Positions 20,962 to 30,438 of a stretch of 64,000 nt of DNA are shown here, piece after piece. The notes beneath the pieces were generated by a model. It ran no database searches. It was given only the letters and a program-made list of their open reading frames with translations, and was not told where the DNA came from. The position numbers and the translations under genes are program-made. The first letter of the stretch is position 1, and each line of letters starts with the position of its first letter. The DNA is taken from the NCBI RefSeq assembly GCF_016806065.1, contig NZ_CP032405.1:1261001-1325000 (forward strand), written 5' to 3'. Origin of the DNA: Rhizobium rosettiformans (GTDB taxonomy: Bacteria > Pseudomonadota > Alphaproteobacteria > Rhizobiales > Rhizobiaceae).

Positions 20962-21870
20962 GTGAACTGGATCACCAACTATGTGCGCCCGCGCATCAAT
21001 TCCATGCTGGGTCGCCGCGAAGTTCCGGAAAATCTGTGGATCAAGTGCCCGGAAACGGGCGAGATGGTCTTCCATAAGGACCTAGAAGAGAACAAGTGGG
21101 TGATCCCGGCCTCCGGCTATCACATGAAGATGCCGGCAAAGTCGCGCCTGATCGATCTCTTCGACGATGGCCAGTTCGAGGCCCTGCCGCAGCCGAAAGT
21201 CGCGCAGGATCCGCTGAAGTTCCGCGATTCCAAGAAATACACTGACCGTCTTCGCGACAGCCGCGTGAAGACGGATCAGGAAGACACGATCGTTGCCGGC
21301 GTTGGCACAGTGCAGGGTCTGAAGCTCGTCGCTGTTGTCCACGAGTTCAACTTCATGGGTGGTTCGCTTGGCATTGCCGCTGGTGAAGCGATCGTGAAGG
21401 CTTTCGAGCGCGCCATCAAGGAAAAGTGCCCGCTCGTCATGTTCCCGGCTTCGGGTGGCGCGCGCATGCAGGAGGGCATCCTCTCGCTGATGCAGCTGCC
21501 GCGCACCACGGTTGCCGTCGACATGCTGAAGGAAGCCGGCCAGCCCTATATCGTCGTCCTGACCAACCCGACAACCGGTGGCGTGACGGCATCCTATGCC
21601 ATGCTAGGCGATCTCCATATTGCAGAGCCGGGTGCCGAGATCTGCTTTGCCGGCAAGCGCGTTATCGAGCAGACGATCCGCGAGAAGCTGCCGGAGGGCT
21701 TCCAGACCTCGGAATACCTGCTGGAACACGGCATGGTCGACATGGTCGTCAAGCGTCACGACATTCCGGACACGCTCGCGCGTGTGCTGAAGATCATGAC
21801 CAAGCGCCCTGCGAACGACACGGCCGTACCTGCGAAAGTGGCCGAGCCGGTCGAGAAGGCCTCGGCCTGA
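20962..21870 (+). CDS. accD: Acetyl-CoA carboxylase carboxyltransferase subunit beta
   Basis: Beta half of the carboxyltransferase that makes malonyl-CoA for fatty-acid synthesis, working with AccA. The 302-residue protein (GTG start, AGGAG about 10 nt upstream) has a crotonase-like core: [24 protein letters not shown] near residue 130, [19 protein letters not shown], and [37 protein letters not shown] split near residues 197-235. The N-terminal zinc ribbon, which in E. coli has four cysteines, keeps only Cys29 ([10 protein letters not shown]); the second pair site reads [11 protein letters not shown]. It sits 38 nt after trpA, a known alphaproteobacterial order. Confidence 0.97.
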   Translation: MNWITNYVRPRINSMLGRREVPENLWIKCPETGEMVFHKDLEENKWVIPASGYHMKMPAKSRLIDLFDDGQFEALPQPKVAQDPLKFRDSKKYTDRLRDSRVKTDQEDTIVAGVGTVQGLKLVAVVHEFNFMGGSLGIAAGEAIVKAFERAIKEKCPLVMFPASGGARMQEGILSLMQLPRTTVAVDMLKEAGQPYIVVLTNPTTGGVTASYAMLGDLHIAEPGAEICFAGKRVIEQTIREKLPEGFQTSEYLLEHGMVDMVVKRHDIPDTLARVLKIMTKRPANDTAVPAKVAEPVEKASA

Positions 21871-21910
21871 GCCGCGTTTTCTGTGAGGCCGCGCTCGCGG
21901 AACGAATGTG

Positions 21911-23251
21911 ATGACAGCCCCCATCGTCAGTCAGGCCGATGCCGAGATCGAAAAACTCATGGGGCTGCACCCCAAAGGTTATGATCTTTCGCTCGACCGT
22001 ATCCGCCGCCTCCTTGAGGTTCTGGGTAACCCGCATCTGAAGCTGCCGCCGGTCATTCATGTAGCCGGCACAAACGGCAAGGGCTCGGCCTCGGCCTTCT
22101 GCCGGGCGCTTCTGGAAGCCCAAGGCCTGTCTGTCCATGTCCACACCTCGCCGCATCTCGTGCGCTGGCATGAGCGCTATCGCATCGGCGTAAAAGGTGG
22201 CCCCGGGCAGATCGTAGATGATGAACTGTTTGCCGATGCCCTTCGCCGCGTTGCCGAGGCAAACGGTGGCAAACCGATCACCGTCTTCGAGATCCTGACG
22301 GCAGTGACATTCATTCTCTTTTCCGAACAGCCTGCCGACGTCGTCGTTTTGGAGGTCGGTCTTGGCGGCCGCTTCGACGCCACCAACGTCGTCGAAAAGC
22401 CCGCTGTCTGCATCATTCAGCCGATCTCGCTCGATCACCAGGCCTATCTCGGCGATCGTGTCGAACTGATCGCCGCAGAAAAGGCCGGCATCATGAAGCG
22501 CGGCGTGCCCGTGGTTATCGGTCACCAGGAGTTCGACGGCGCCAAGGATGTGCTGATCAGCACGGCCGAACGCCTCGGCTGTCCGCACGCGGTCTTCGCC
22601 CAGGATTTCCTCGCCTATGAAGAATTCGGGCGGCTCGTCTATCAGGACGAGTTCGGTCTGATGGATCTGACTCTGCCGCGACTGCCGGGTCGCCACCAGA
22701 TCGGCAATGCCGCAACCGCAATCCGCGCCGTGAAGGCCGCCGGCTATCCGGTCACGGAAGAGATCGCCGAAAAGGCCATGCTGTCGGTCGAATGGCCGGG
22801 CCGCCTGCAAAGGCTGACCGAAGGCCGGCTGGTGGAGCGTGCGCCCCAAGGTGCGGAAATCTGGCTCGATGGCGGGCACAACCCGGGTGCGGGCGAGGTG
22901 ATCGCCGAAGCCATGGCGGCCATGGAAGAACGCCAGGCGCGGCCGCTGCATCTGGTCATCGGCATGATCAATACCAAGGACCCGATCGGCTTCTTCCGCG
23001 CCTTCGTCGATATCGCCCACAATGTCTACACCGTCCCGATCCTGGGCTCGGACGTCGGCCTCGATCCGGTGGCGCTCGCCCAGTCTGCAGCAGAGGCCGG
23101 TTTGAAAGCTCTTCCGATGGGCTCGCTGGCTCAGGCGCTTGATGCCATCCGTGAGCGCAGCGAAGGCGGCATTCCGCCGCGCATCATGATTGGCGGCTCG
23201 CTCTATCTTGCGGGCAATGTGCTCGCTGAAAACGGCACCATACCCAAATGA
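21911..23251 (+). CDS. folC: Bifunctional folylpolyglutamate synthase / dihydrofolate synthase
   Basis: Adds glutamate to dihydropteroate and to reduced folates. The 446-residue protein has the Mur-ligase fold: the family motif DLSLDRIRRLLEVLG near residue 26, P-loop HVAGTNGKGSASAFCRALLE near residue 54, SPHLVRWHERYRI, EVGLGGRFDATNV with the metal-site Glu, QPISLDHQAYLGD, KAGIMKRGVPVV, and a C-terminal DGGHNPGAGE. Normal length. GTG-ATG at 21908-21913 gives two possible starts one codon apart; ATG is chosen. It is the last gene of the trpFBA-accD-folC series and ends at a strong terminator. Confidence 0.96.
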   Translation: MTAPIVSQADAEIEKLMGLHPKGYDLSLDRIRRLLEVLGNPHLKLPPVIHVAGTNGKGSASAFCRALLEAQGLSVHVHTSPHLVRWHERYRIGVKGGPGQIVDDELFADALRRVAEANGGKPITVFEILTAVTFILFSEQPADVVVLEVGLGGRFDATNVVEKPAVCIIQPISLDHQAYLGDRVELIAAEKAGIMKRGVPVVIGHQEFDGAKDVLISTAERLGCPHAVFAQDFLAYEEFGRLVYQDEFGLMDLTLPRLPGRHQIGNAATAIRAVKAAGYPVTEEIAEKAMLSVEWPGRLQRLTEGRLVERAPQGAEIWLDGGHNPGAGEVIAEAMAAMEERQARPLHLVIGMINTKDPIGFFRAFVDIAHNVYTVPILGSDVGLDPVALAQSAAEAGLKALPMGSLAQALDAIRERSEGGIPPRIMIGGSLYLAGNVLAENGTIPK

Positions 23252-23278
23252 AAAAAGCCCGGCAAAACCGGGCTTTTT
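23252..23278. terminator. Bidirectional terminator between folC and trxA
   Basis: Perfect 11-bp stem AAAAAGCCCGG / CCGGGCTTTTT with a CAAAA loop, immediately after the folC stop and 24 nt before the trxA stop. A- and T-tracts flank both sides. Confidence 0.9.
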
Positions 23279-23302
23279 CTTTAGTCGTCAATGATGTGAG
23301 CC

Positions 23303-23623
23303 TTATGCCGCGCCGGCGATCCAGCTGGACAGCGCGGTCTTCGGGGCTGCACCCACCTTAATGTCGGCCACTTCGCCACCCTTGAAGACGGCCAGCGTCG
23401 GGATCGAGCGAACGCCGAACTGGGCAGCCAGTTCCGGGTTCTCATCAATGTTGAGCTTGGCGATCTTCACCTTGCCGGCGAGCTCGTTGGAGATTTCTTC
23501 GAGGCTCGGTGCAATCATCTTGCACGGGCCGCACCATTCGGCCCAGAAATCCACGACAACCGGTTCGGAAGCGTTGAGCACCTCGGCCTGGAAATTGGAC
23601 TTGTCGACTTTAACGGTAGCCAT
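23303..23623 (-). CDS. trxA: Thioredoxin 1 (TrxA)
   Basis: General cytoplasmic disulfide reductant. The 106-residue protein carries the active site [11 protein letters not shown] (cysteines 31 and 34), the buried Asp in VVVDFWA, the cis-proline loop RSIPTLAVF, and [11 protein letters not shown]. No signal peptide. It follows addA after 75 bp on the same strand, so it probably has its own promoter in that gap as well as possible read-through. Confidence 0.98.
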   Translation of the reverse strand: MATVKVDKSNFQAEVLNASEPVVVDFWAEWCGPCKMIAPSLEEISNELAGKVKIAKLNIDENPELAAQFGVRSIPTLAVFKGGEVADIKVGAAPKTALSSWIAGAA

Positions 23624-23698
23624 GGGGCTCTCCCTTCATAAATACGGAATTGACTAGATATGTGATGCCGGGCGGCAGCGATTTCAATATGCGGTATC

Positions 23699-26600
23699 TC
23701 ACGATGTTTCGAGGTCGGCAAGGGACCGCTTAAGAAGGCTGTCATCGAGCGGAATGAGGCTGCCGTTTTCCGTGTAGATTAGCCAGCATTCGATCCGTTT
23801 GCCGGGATAAAGCGGCTGCAGGATCTCGCGATAGATCGCAAGCTGCACCCGGTGGGAGAGGGGGGCTTGCGCGGCCTCCAGCGGCGGATTTCGATTGGTC
23901 TTGTAGTCGGCGATGATCACCCGGTCGCCAAGCACCGCCATGCGGTCGATCCGGCCGGAGACGGCACGCAACTCGCCCTTCAGCCGCATGGTCCCCATGA
24001 CCGAGACTTCGGCACGGCTGCCGGCATCGAAGAGTGGGTGAAGCGCCTTGTCTTCCAGAACAGCCATGACGGTAGAAACCAGTCGCTGGCGCTGCTCTCC
24101 CGGCCAGAACCGGGCGGCCCGTTCCGCATAACGCTCGGCTGCCTCACGGCGGTCACCCTCCGGAAAGCCCGGCAGGTTCTGCAGCATCCGATGGATGAGC
24201 CGCCCGCGCTGGAGGGCGAGATCCGCTTTCTCCGACGCGGAAAACAGCGCCGAGGCCGTCAGCACATCCTCGTCTTCGTCCACGGTGATGCTGCCGGCAC
24301 CCGATGGGCTGAGCGGTCTCGGCAGGCTGACCGGGGGCGGCAGCGGGTTCCAGAGCGTCGAGGGCAGGCTATGGCCCTCCTCAGCCTCAGCGCGCTCTTC
24401 CGTGACGGGGAGATCATCATTTGCCTCGCCGAGAGACCAGCGCAATCCGGCCCAGCTGCCATCCGGCCCGGTGAATTCGGCCTGTTTGCAGCGCGTTTCG
24501 TCGGCGCTCAGCGCCCGCGCGATCATCTTGTGCCAGATCTCGCCCGTGTCCTGCACGCCGCGATAGCCGCCAACGATCAGACGGTCGGCAGCGCGCGTCA
24601 TCGCGACATAGAGCAGCCGGCGATATTCCTCCTCGGCCTGGTCCTTGCGCTGATCCATGTCGGCAGCGGCGACAGAATTGCCGAGCGACTTCGACGGCAC
24701 CCAGATCGGGAAGGGCATGCCTTCAGCCGTCCCGATGATTCGCAGCTTTGCCACATGGTTCGAATTGAAGGGCTTCGAGCCGCCATCGATCAGGAACACG
24801 ATCGGCGCCTCAAGTCCCTTCGAGGCATGAACCGTCATGATCCGGACTTCGTTGCGTTCCTTGTCCTGCTCGCGCTTGACCTCCGGCGCTTCCATCTCGA
24901 GCGTCGAAACGAAGGATTGCAAGCCGGGCAGGCCGCTGGTCTCGAAAGCGAGCGCAAAGGTCAGGAACTCGTCGAGGATGTCGCTGACCTCCGAGCCGAG
25001 GCGCCCGAGATAGGCCCGCCGGCCTCCATGGACGCTGAGAACCCGGGCGTAGAAATCATGGACCGAGAATTCCCGCGCCTGTTCGAGAAACAGATTGAGC
25101 CTGTCGCATGTCTTCTTCCATGCCGCCTCGGTCTCAGCCTGCTCCATCATCCTCGACCAGAGGCTCTGTCCTTCAGGCCGCTCGGCCGCGAGGTCCATCA
25201 AAGCATCTTCGCTGTGGTTGAAGAGCGGGCTCTTCAATAGCGATGCCAGTGAAAGATCGTCGCCCGGCAGCAGCAGGAAGCGTCCGAGCGCCAACATGTC
25301 CTGCACGGCGATATGGCTTGTCAGCTTCAGACGGTCGGCACCGGCGACTGGGATGTTATATGGGCGTTTGAGCGCGCGGGTCAGCGCGTTGACGAAGCCG
25401 TCGCGCTTGCGCACGAGCACGAGAATGTCGCCCGGGCGGATCAGCCGCTTGTTGGCCTTCTCGATGATCGTCTCGCGTCCGACCAACTGGCTGATCTGGT
25501 GCGCGACGCGCCTTGCCAGAATGGCGGAGGGCGCACTTTCCGGCGTCGCGTCGAAGGGGGCGGTCCAGTCTTCGTCCTTCTCCTGCTTTTCGGCTGCGAT
25601 CATGTCCCAGACGTCGACGGTGCCGGGATGTCCGATGCGGCTCGACTGGTGGATGACTGGGTCCCCACCGGCGCTGAGGCCCCGGCTGTTTTCCGGCAGG
25701 CTGAAGACCTGATCGACGGCGGCAAGGACCGATTGCGTCGAGCGGAAGGACAGCGGCAGGCGCACCGTGTTGAAGCTCTGGCCGCTTTCGATAACCGCAC
25801 GCGCGGTATGGCTTGCCTCCTGAGAAAACTGCTCCGGGCGTGCGCCCTGGAAGGAGTAGATCGACTGCTTCTCGTCCCCCACGGCAAAGAAGGTGCGGAT
25901 CCCGGGCCGGGCGCTGAGACCCGTAAAAAAGTCCTCGCGCAGCGACCGGATGACATCCCATTGTACCGGGCTCGTGTCCTGTGCTTCGTCGACGAGGATG
26001 TGGTCGATGCCCTGGTCCAGCTTGTAATGCACCCAGGCACCGACATCGCCACGCGTCAGAAGCCGCGCGGTTCGCACGATCAGATCCTCGAAATCGAGCT
26101 GCGAGCGCCGTTTCTTTAGTTCTTCATAGTCGGTGTCGAGACGCACGGCGAGGGTGAGAGCCGAACGCGTCGCCTCATACATGCGGAAAATCCGCAGCCT
26201 GTCCCGCATGGCGACCACGTGGTCGCGGGCCGCAATCACGGCATCCTTGAGATCCGGCGCGACCTTGGTCATGGCGGCGGCAATCAGCGAGCTGTCGGCC
26301 TTGGGCGCCTCCTGCGCCGTCAGGAAAGCCTGGTCCAGAAGCTTCGCGCGCGCCAGCGGATCCGCCTCCACCAGCGCCCGTTCCAGCACTTCCGCGACGG
26401 CCCGCACCTTCTCGCCACCCTTTTCGAGGGCAAGCTGGATGTAGCGGCTGAAATTGCCACCCGACAAACCGGCAAGCGGCCAGTAATCCTCGGCACGGCT
26501 GATCTCGCTCTCCAGCGGCCCGATACCAAGACCCTTCCGCAGCGTCGCATCAAGGCCACCCGTCCGTTCCGCCCGCTGCCGGAAGTCCCTGACAGCATGG

Positions 26601-27256
26601 CGGTTGGCCACGGTGTCGGCAATCAAGCCTTCGAGCCCGCTTTCATCGGCGATGCTCAGCACCTGCGAGAAGGCTTCGGCGAGCGCTGCATCGTTCTCCG
26701 TCGACGTCGCCGTCAGCAGCGATCGCCGTGCTTCGGCAAGAACCGTGACGGCGGCCCGATCGTCGAGCACGTTGAAATGCCCGGCGACATTGGCCTCCAG
26801 GGGAAACTGGTGCAGCAGCGCTTCGCAGAAGGCGTGAATCGTCTGGATCTTCAGGCCACCCGGCGTTTCCAGGGCCTTGGCGAACAGCCGGCGTGCGGCC
26901 GCAAGCGTCGCCCGATCCGGCTCCTTCTGCTCGATGGCCGCAATCCGCTTAGCCAGCTCCTGATCGTCAAGCGTCGCCCATTCCGCCAGCCGCTCGAAGA
27001 CGCGGTTCGACATTTCGGACGCTGCGGCCTTGGTATAGGTGAGGCAGAGAATGGACGAGGGGCGGGCGCCGGCCAGCAGAAGCCGGATCACCCGCTGCGT
27101 CAGCACATGCGTCTTGCCTGAGCCGGCATTGGCAGACACCCAGGCCGACTGGCCGGGATGGGAGGCGCGCGACTGGGCCAGCGTCGTCCAGCCGAGCCAG
27201 ACGGTGGGATCGCTGCCGGTCGGTAGCTCGTCGAGGGCAAAGCGCTGATCACTCAT
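23699..27256 (-). CDS. addA: Double-strand-break repair helicase-nuclease AddA
   Basis: Helicase-nuclease subunit of AddAB, the alphaproteobacterial counterpart of RecBCD, which resects DNA ends for RecA. From ATG 27256 the product is 1185 residues. It contains UvrD-type motifs: Walker A SANAGSGKTHVLTQRV (43-50), LCLTYTKAAASEMSNRV, Walker B LVDEAQDTSPVQWDVI near residue 425, AVGDEKQSIYSFQGA, RIMTVHASKGLEAPIVFL, and LLYVAMTRAADRLIVGG. The C-terminal RecB-type nuclease has VIIADYKTNRNPP near residue 1116. The start lies in an 8-nt overlap with the addB stop. The frame is open for 58 codons further upstream, but those only shadow addB. Confidence 0.96.
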   Translation of the reverse strand: MSDQRFALDELPTGSDPTVWLGWTTLAQSRASHPGQSAWVSANAGSGKTHVLTQRVIRLLLAGARPSSILCLTYTKAAASEMSNRVFERLAEWATLDDQELAKRIAAIEQKEPDRATLAAARRLFAKALETPGGLKIQTIHAFCEALLHQFPLEANVAGHFNVLDDRAAVTVLAEARRSLLTATSTENDAALAEAFSQVLSIADESGLEGLIADTVANRHAVRDFRQRAERTGGLDATLRKGLGIGPLESEISRAEDYWPLAGLSGGNFSRYIQLALEKGGEKVRAVAEVLERALVEADPLARAKLLDQAFLTAQEAPKADSSLIAAAMTKVAPDLKDAVIAARDHVVAMRDRLRIFRMYEATRSALTLAVRLDTDYEELKKRRSQLDFEDLIVRTARLLTRGDVGAWVHYKLDQGIDHILVDEAQDTSPVQWDVIRSLREDFFTGLSARPGIRTFFAVGDEKQSIYSFQGARPEQFSQEASHTARAVIESGQSFNTVRLPLSFRSTQSVLAAVDQVFSLPENSRGLSAGGDPVIHQSSRIGHPGTVDVWDMIAAEKQEKDEDWTAPFDATPESAPSAILARRVAHQISQLVGRETIIEKANKRLIRPGDILVLVRKRDGFVNALTRALKRPYNIPVAGADRLKLTSHIAVQDMLALGRFLLLPGDDLSLASLLKSPLFNHSEDALMDLAAERPEGQSLWSRMMEQAETEAAWKKTCDRLNLFLEQAREFSVHDFYARVLSVHGGRRAYLGRLGSEVSDILDEFLTFALAFETSGLPGLQSFVSTLEMEAPEVKREQDKERNEVRIMTVHASKGLEAPIVFLIDGGSKPFNSNHVAKLRIIGTAEGMPFPIWVPSKSLGNSVAAADMDQRKDQAEEEYRRLLYVAMTRAADRLIVGGYRGVQDTGEIWHKMIARALSADETRCKQAEFTGPDGSWAGLRWSLGEANDDLPVTEERAEAEEGHSLPSTLWNPLPPPVSLPRPLSPSGAGSITVDEDEDVLTASALFSASEKADLALQRGRLIHRMLQNLPGFPEGDRREAAERYAERAARFWPGEQRQRLVSTVMAVLEDKALHPLFDAGSRAEVSVMGTMRLKGELRAVSGRIDRMAVLGDRVIIADYKTNRNPPLEAAQAPLSHRVQLAIYREILQPLYPGKRIECWLIYTENGSLIPLDDSLLKRSLADLETS

Positions 27257-30200
27257 CGCCGGCTCCTTCCTCGGCTTCCGCCGTCGACCACTCCGCAACA
27301 CGCGCCAGATGGTCGTATTCGCCGCCATAGGCGTTCTGTTCCGCCGGGATGAGGCGGGAGACATAACCCCGCTCGCCGCTCTGCAGCGCCTGCACGAAAC
27401 GGCCAAGTTCGTCGACCGATTGCGTCGCAAGCTCGAGGGCCGATTTCTTGCTGTCGCCCCGCGTCGCCATCTCGTTGTTCACCTGGTCGGCCGAAAAACG
27501 ATCGCCGGGTCGCAGACGGACATAGACAAGGTTGAGCGGCTTCATGTCTCCGGCGGGCTTGAAGGCGCCTTGGAGAAGGGCTGCAGCTTCGAGAGCCAAT
27601 TGCGGGTCGAGCAGGCTGCGCGCCTGGTTGGCGCTCGGATTGAGCCCCGTCTTGTAGTCGATGATGTCGGCGAATCCGCCCCCCCGGATATCGATCCGGT
27701 CGGCGATCCCGCTGATGGTGATATCGACGGGCCGGAGCAGCACATTGCCCCTGACTTCCGTCAGTGATCGCTTGATCTCCGGCCTCCGCTGCCGCTCCCA
27801 ATCGAGAAATGCCGAGGCGACACTGTAGAAGCGTTGGCGCCAGACGATGTCGATATGCAGCGGCAGGGCTTCTTCCAGAAACTCCTCGTCGGTGATCCGG
27901 TGCAGGATATCGAGCGCGTCCAGCCGGGCCGGATCATGGTCCTCGCGGATGAAGCGCTCGACGATCCGGTGATAGAGCGTCCCGCGTTCGGCAGCCCCCG
28001 GATCCTGGTTGAAGGGATCGACGGGATCAAGACGCAGGATTCGCCGCGCATAGATCGAATAGGGATCCCGCCGGAAGCGACCGACTTCTGAAAAGCTGAA
28101 GGAGCGCGGCTGCAGTTCGACGCGAGGGCGCGGTGCGGGGCGCTGAGCCGGAGCCTGGTTCTCGCCCTGGTCGATGAGATCGGCGTAACGCCGGTAGATC
28201 TGGCCGCGCTTTCGCATCTCGTCTTCCAGCAGGGTGCCGCCGAGCGCCATCAAACGCTGGAGCCAGCGCGAGGCAACCGTCGGCGCAGACCCCTGGCGCA
28301 GCGAACGCGAAAAAATCAGTTTCCGCGTGCCACAGGCCATCTGGAAGTCATGCGCCACCTGGCCGATCTGCCGTTCCGGCGGCTCAAGCCCCACTTCCGT
28401 CTTCATGACACGCGAGAGGAAGGGATTGTTCTTGGTCTGACCAGGCCAGCTCCCCTCGTTCATGCCCCCGATCACCATCATGTCAACATTCTGCAGGCGC
28501 GCTTCGAGCGTGCCGAAGATGAAGACGCGCGGATGCCGCATGGCGCGTGGCTTGACCGCCTGGCCGGCCATCAGCGCGGTCAGGATATCCACCCATTGCG
28601 CACCGTCCGCCTCGATCTGCCCATCCGTCTCCAGAACTTCGGCGAGAAGCCGCGCCAGAGCCTCGCCTGCCGCATCGCCCCAGAGACCGGCCAGATCACC
28701 GCGCTCGTCGACCGTCACGGCTTCCAGAACGCGGCCCGTGCGCTCGGCCCAGTCACTGACGGTCAATGTCTGCGACAGCACACGCCCGTCAGTTGACCGG
28801 ATGACCGACGAGACGAGGGGTTCGACCGCCTTGGTTACCCGGCTGGCCAAAAGACGAGCAAGCTCGATCTCCTCGGCCGCAATCGAGATGCGCCATTGTG
28901 GCTTATGGCGGTCGGCCAGATGCGCTTCGAGCCCTTCGGCAAAGAGCGGTTCCATCTCGGCAAGATCGAGGCTTTTCAGACCTCCACGCAGGGCGATCCG
29001 TTCCAGGGCATCGGCAGCCTTGCGCATGTCTTCGGCCGTGAAGCCGAACCGTGCCAGAGGATGCTTGATGAGCGAGACGATCGCCACCGGATCACCCGGA
29101 CGCAGGCAGGCCTCGACCACCACCTGGGTCAGCATGGCAGCCTGGGTTCCGGTCATCGGCGTACCCGCCGAATCATCCGCCTCGATCCCGAACCGCGCGA
29201 GTTCGGACATCACACGCCGCGCCAGCGCGCGATCCGGCGTGATCAGCGCCACCCGGCTTTCGGGATTGTCGGAAGCCTCTTCGAGCCCCAGTCGAAGCGC
29301 AATCGCAATGGCTGTGGCTTCTTCACGCTCGTTCGCCGTCTCGATCAGCGAGACATCGCGAAATGCCGCGAGTACGCGGGAATCGTCAATGTCCTGCCGC
29401 CAGGCCTTCCAGGTATCGGTCGCCTCGGCGGGTGCCATGGCACGCGACAGAAACTCGGCCCGATCCTGAAGCGCCGGATCGGAGGTTTCGAGAACCCGCA
29501 CGTCAGCACGTTCGAATTTCATATGCCGCAAGAGATGCGCCAGACCGTATTGCGGATGTCCGCGCACCGCAGGGCTCGGACGGACCACCGAGATCTCGCG
29601 GTCGTTGAGTTTCGCCCAGTCCTCATCCGGCATGTCCAGATCAAGCCCGGGCAGCACCACGACACCCTGGTCGAGCTCGGCAATCGCGGCAATCAGTTCG
29701 GCTGCTGCCGGGATAGAGCCGGTGGAGCCCGCAACGATGACGGGACCGGAAGCACCCTGTCTGCGGAATCGCTCCGCCTCGGCCCGGAGCACGGCGTCGC
29801 GGTGACGGGCCGGTGATGACCGCACCAGTTCCTGCAGCCGCGCCGGCCAGAACAGGGTCGCAATTTTCAGAAACTCCAGCGTCAGCTGCCACCAGGAGCC
29901 GAAATCCGCTGATTGCAGCTTTTCGAGATCCTTCCAGTCGCAGCCTTCCGTCTCGGCCGCTTCGATCAGTTCGACCAGCGCCCGAGCAAGCCAGACGGCA
30001 TCCGCCGGGCTCGCGGGTGCAACCAGCGGCGTATCCGAATGGATCGACCGGACGATCTCCGGCAACTGGTTGCGCCAGGCGAGGATCAGCCGGGTGAGTT
30101 CCAGAAGCATGACTGTGCCGCTCACCGGCGGGGCAAGATCCATCAGCTGCGGTGCATCGAGATCGAAGAAGCCGCTGTCGTCGTCCGTTTCACCCAGCGT

Positions 30201-30437
30201 GCGAATATCGGGAAGGATCGCCGCGCGACCACCAAGCAGGTCGACGAACTCCGACCGCAACACGCGGGCTGCGCGCCGGGTCGGAACCAGCAGAGTGACG
30301 CCGGCCAGCGTAAGCGGATCGGAGGGGTCATAGCGAAAACCGTCGATCAGACGGCCGTCGAGCAGCGCTTCCGTCAGCGTCCTGAGAAAGGGCCGGCCCG
30401 GAGGGATCGTCAGCAGACGCGGCGCCTTGCTCACCAT
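27249..30437 (-). CDS. addB: Double-strand-break repair protein AddB
   Basis: Partner of AddA. The 1062-residue protein has an N-terminal helicase-like part and a C-terminal RecB-type nuclease with FADIIDYKTGLNPS near residue 927. The N-terminal loop where Bacillus AddB has a Walker A reads TIPPGRPFLRTL, without GK-S/T, so ATP hydrolysis there is unlikely. The cysteines that bind the Fe-S cluster of Bacillus AddB are also absent: the nuclease-domain entry reads RRDPYSIYARRIL and the C-terminus has no cysteine. ATG 30437 is chosen over 30479 because GGGAG lies about 9 nt upstream and it follows the previous stop by 1 nt. Confidence 0.94.
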   Translation of the reverse strand: MVSKAPRLLTIPPGRPFLRTLTEALLDGRLIDGFRYDPSDPLTLAGVTLLVPTRRAARVLRSEFVDLLGGRAAILPDIRTLGETDDDSGFFDLDAPQLMDLAPPVSGTVMLLELTRLILAWRNQLPEIVRSIHSDTPLVAPASPADAVWLARALVELIEAAETEGCDWKDLEKLQSADFGSWWQLTLEFLKIATLFWPARLQELVRSSPARHRDAVLRAEAERFRRQGASGPVIVAGSTGSIPAAAELIAAIAELDQGVVVLPGLDLDMPDEDWAKLNDREISVVRPSPAVRGHPQYGLAHLLRHMKFERADVRVLETSDPALQDRAEFLSRAMAPAEATDTWKAWRQDIDDSRVLAAFRDVSLIETANEREEATAIAIALRLGLEEASDNPESRVALITPDRALARRVMSELARFGIEADDSAGTPMTGTQAAMLTQVVVEACLRPGDPVAIVSLIKHPLARFGFTAEDMRKAADALERIALRGGLKSLDLAEMEPLFAEGLEAHLADRHKPQWRISIAAEEIELARLLASRVTKAVEPLVSSVIRSTDGRVLSQTLTVSDWAERTGRVLEAVTVDERGDLAGLWGDAAGEALARLLAEVLETDGQIEADGAQWVDILTALMAGQAVKPRAMRHPRVFIFGTLEARLQNVDMMVIGGMNEGSWPGQTKNNPFLSRVMKTEVGLEPPERQIGQVAHDFQMACGTRKLIFSRSLRQGSAPTVASRWLQRLMALGGTLLEDEMRKRGQIYRRYADLIDQGENQAPAQRPAPRPRVELQPRSFSFSEVGRFRRDPYSIYARRILRLDPVDPFNQDPGAAERGTLYHRIVERFIREDHDPARLDALDILHRITDEEFLEEALPLHIDIVWRQRFYSVASAFLDWERQRRPEIKRSLTEVRGNVLLRPVDITISGIADRIDIRGGGFADIIDYKTGLNPSANQARSLLDPQLALEAAALLQGAFKPAGDMKPLNLVYVRLRPGDRFSADQVNNEMATRGDSKKSALELATQSVDELGRFVQALQSGERGYVSRLIPAEQNAYGGEYDHLARVAEWSTAEAEEGAGDE

Positions 30438-30438
30438 C

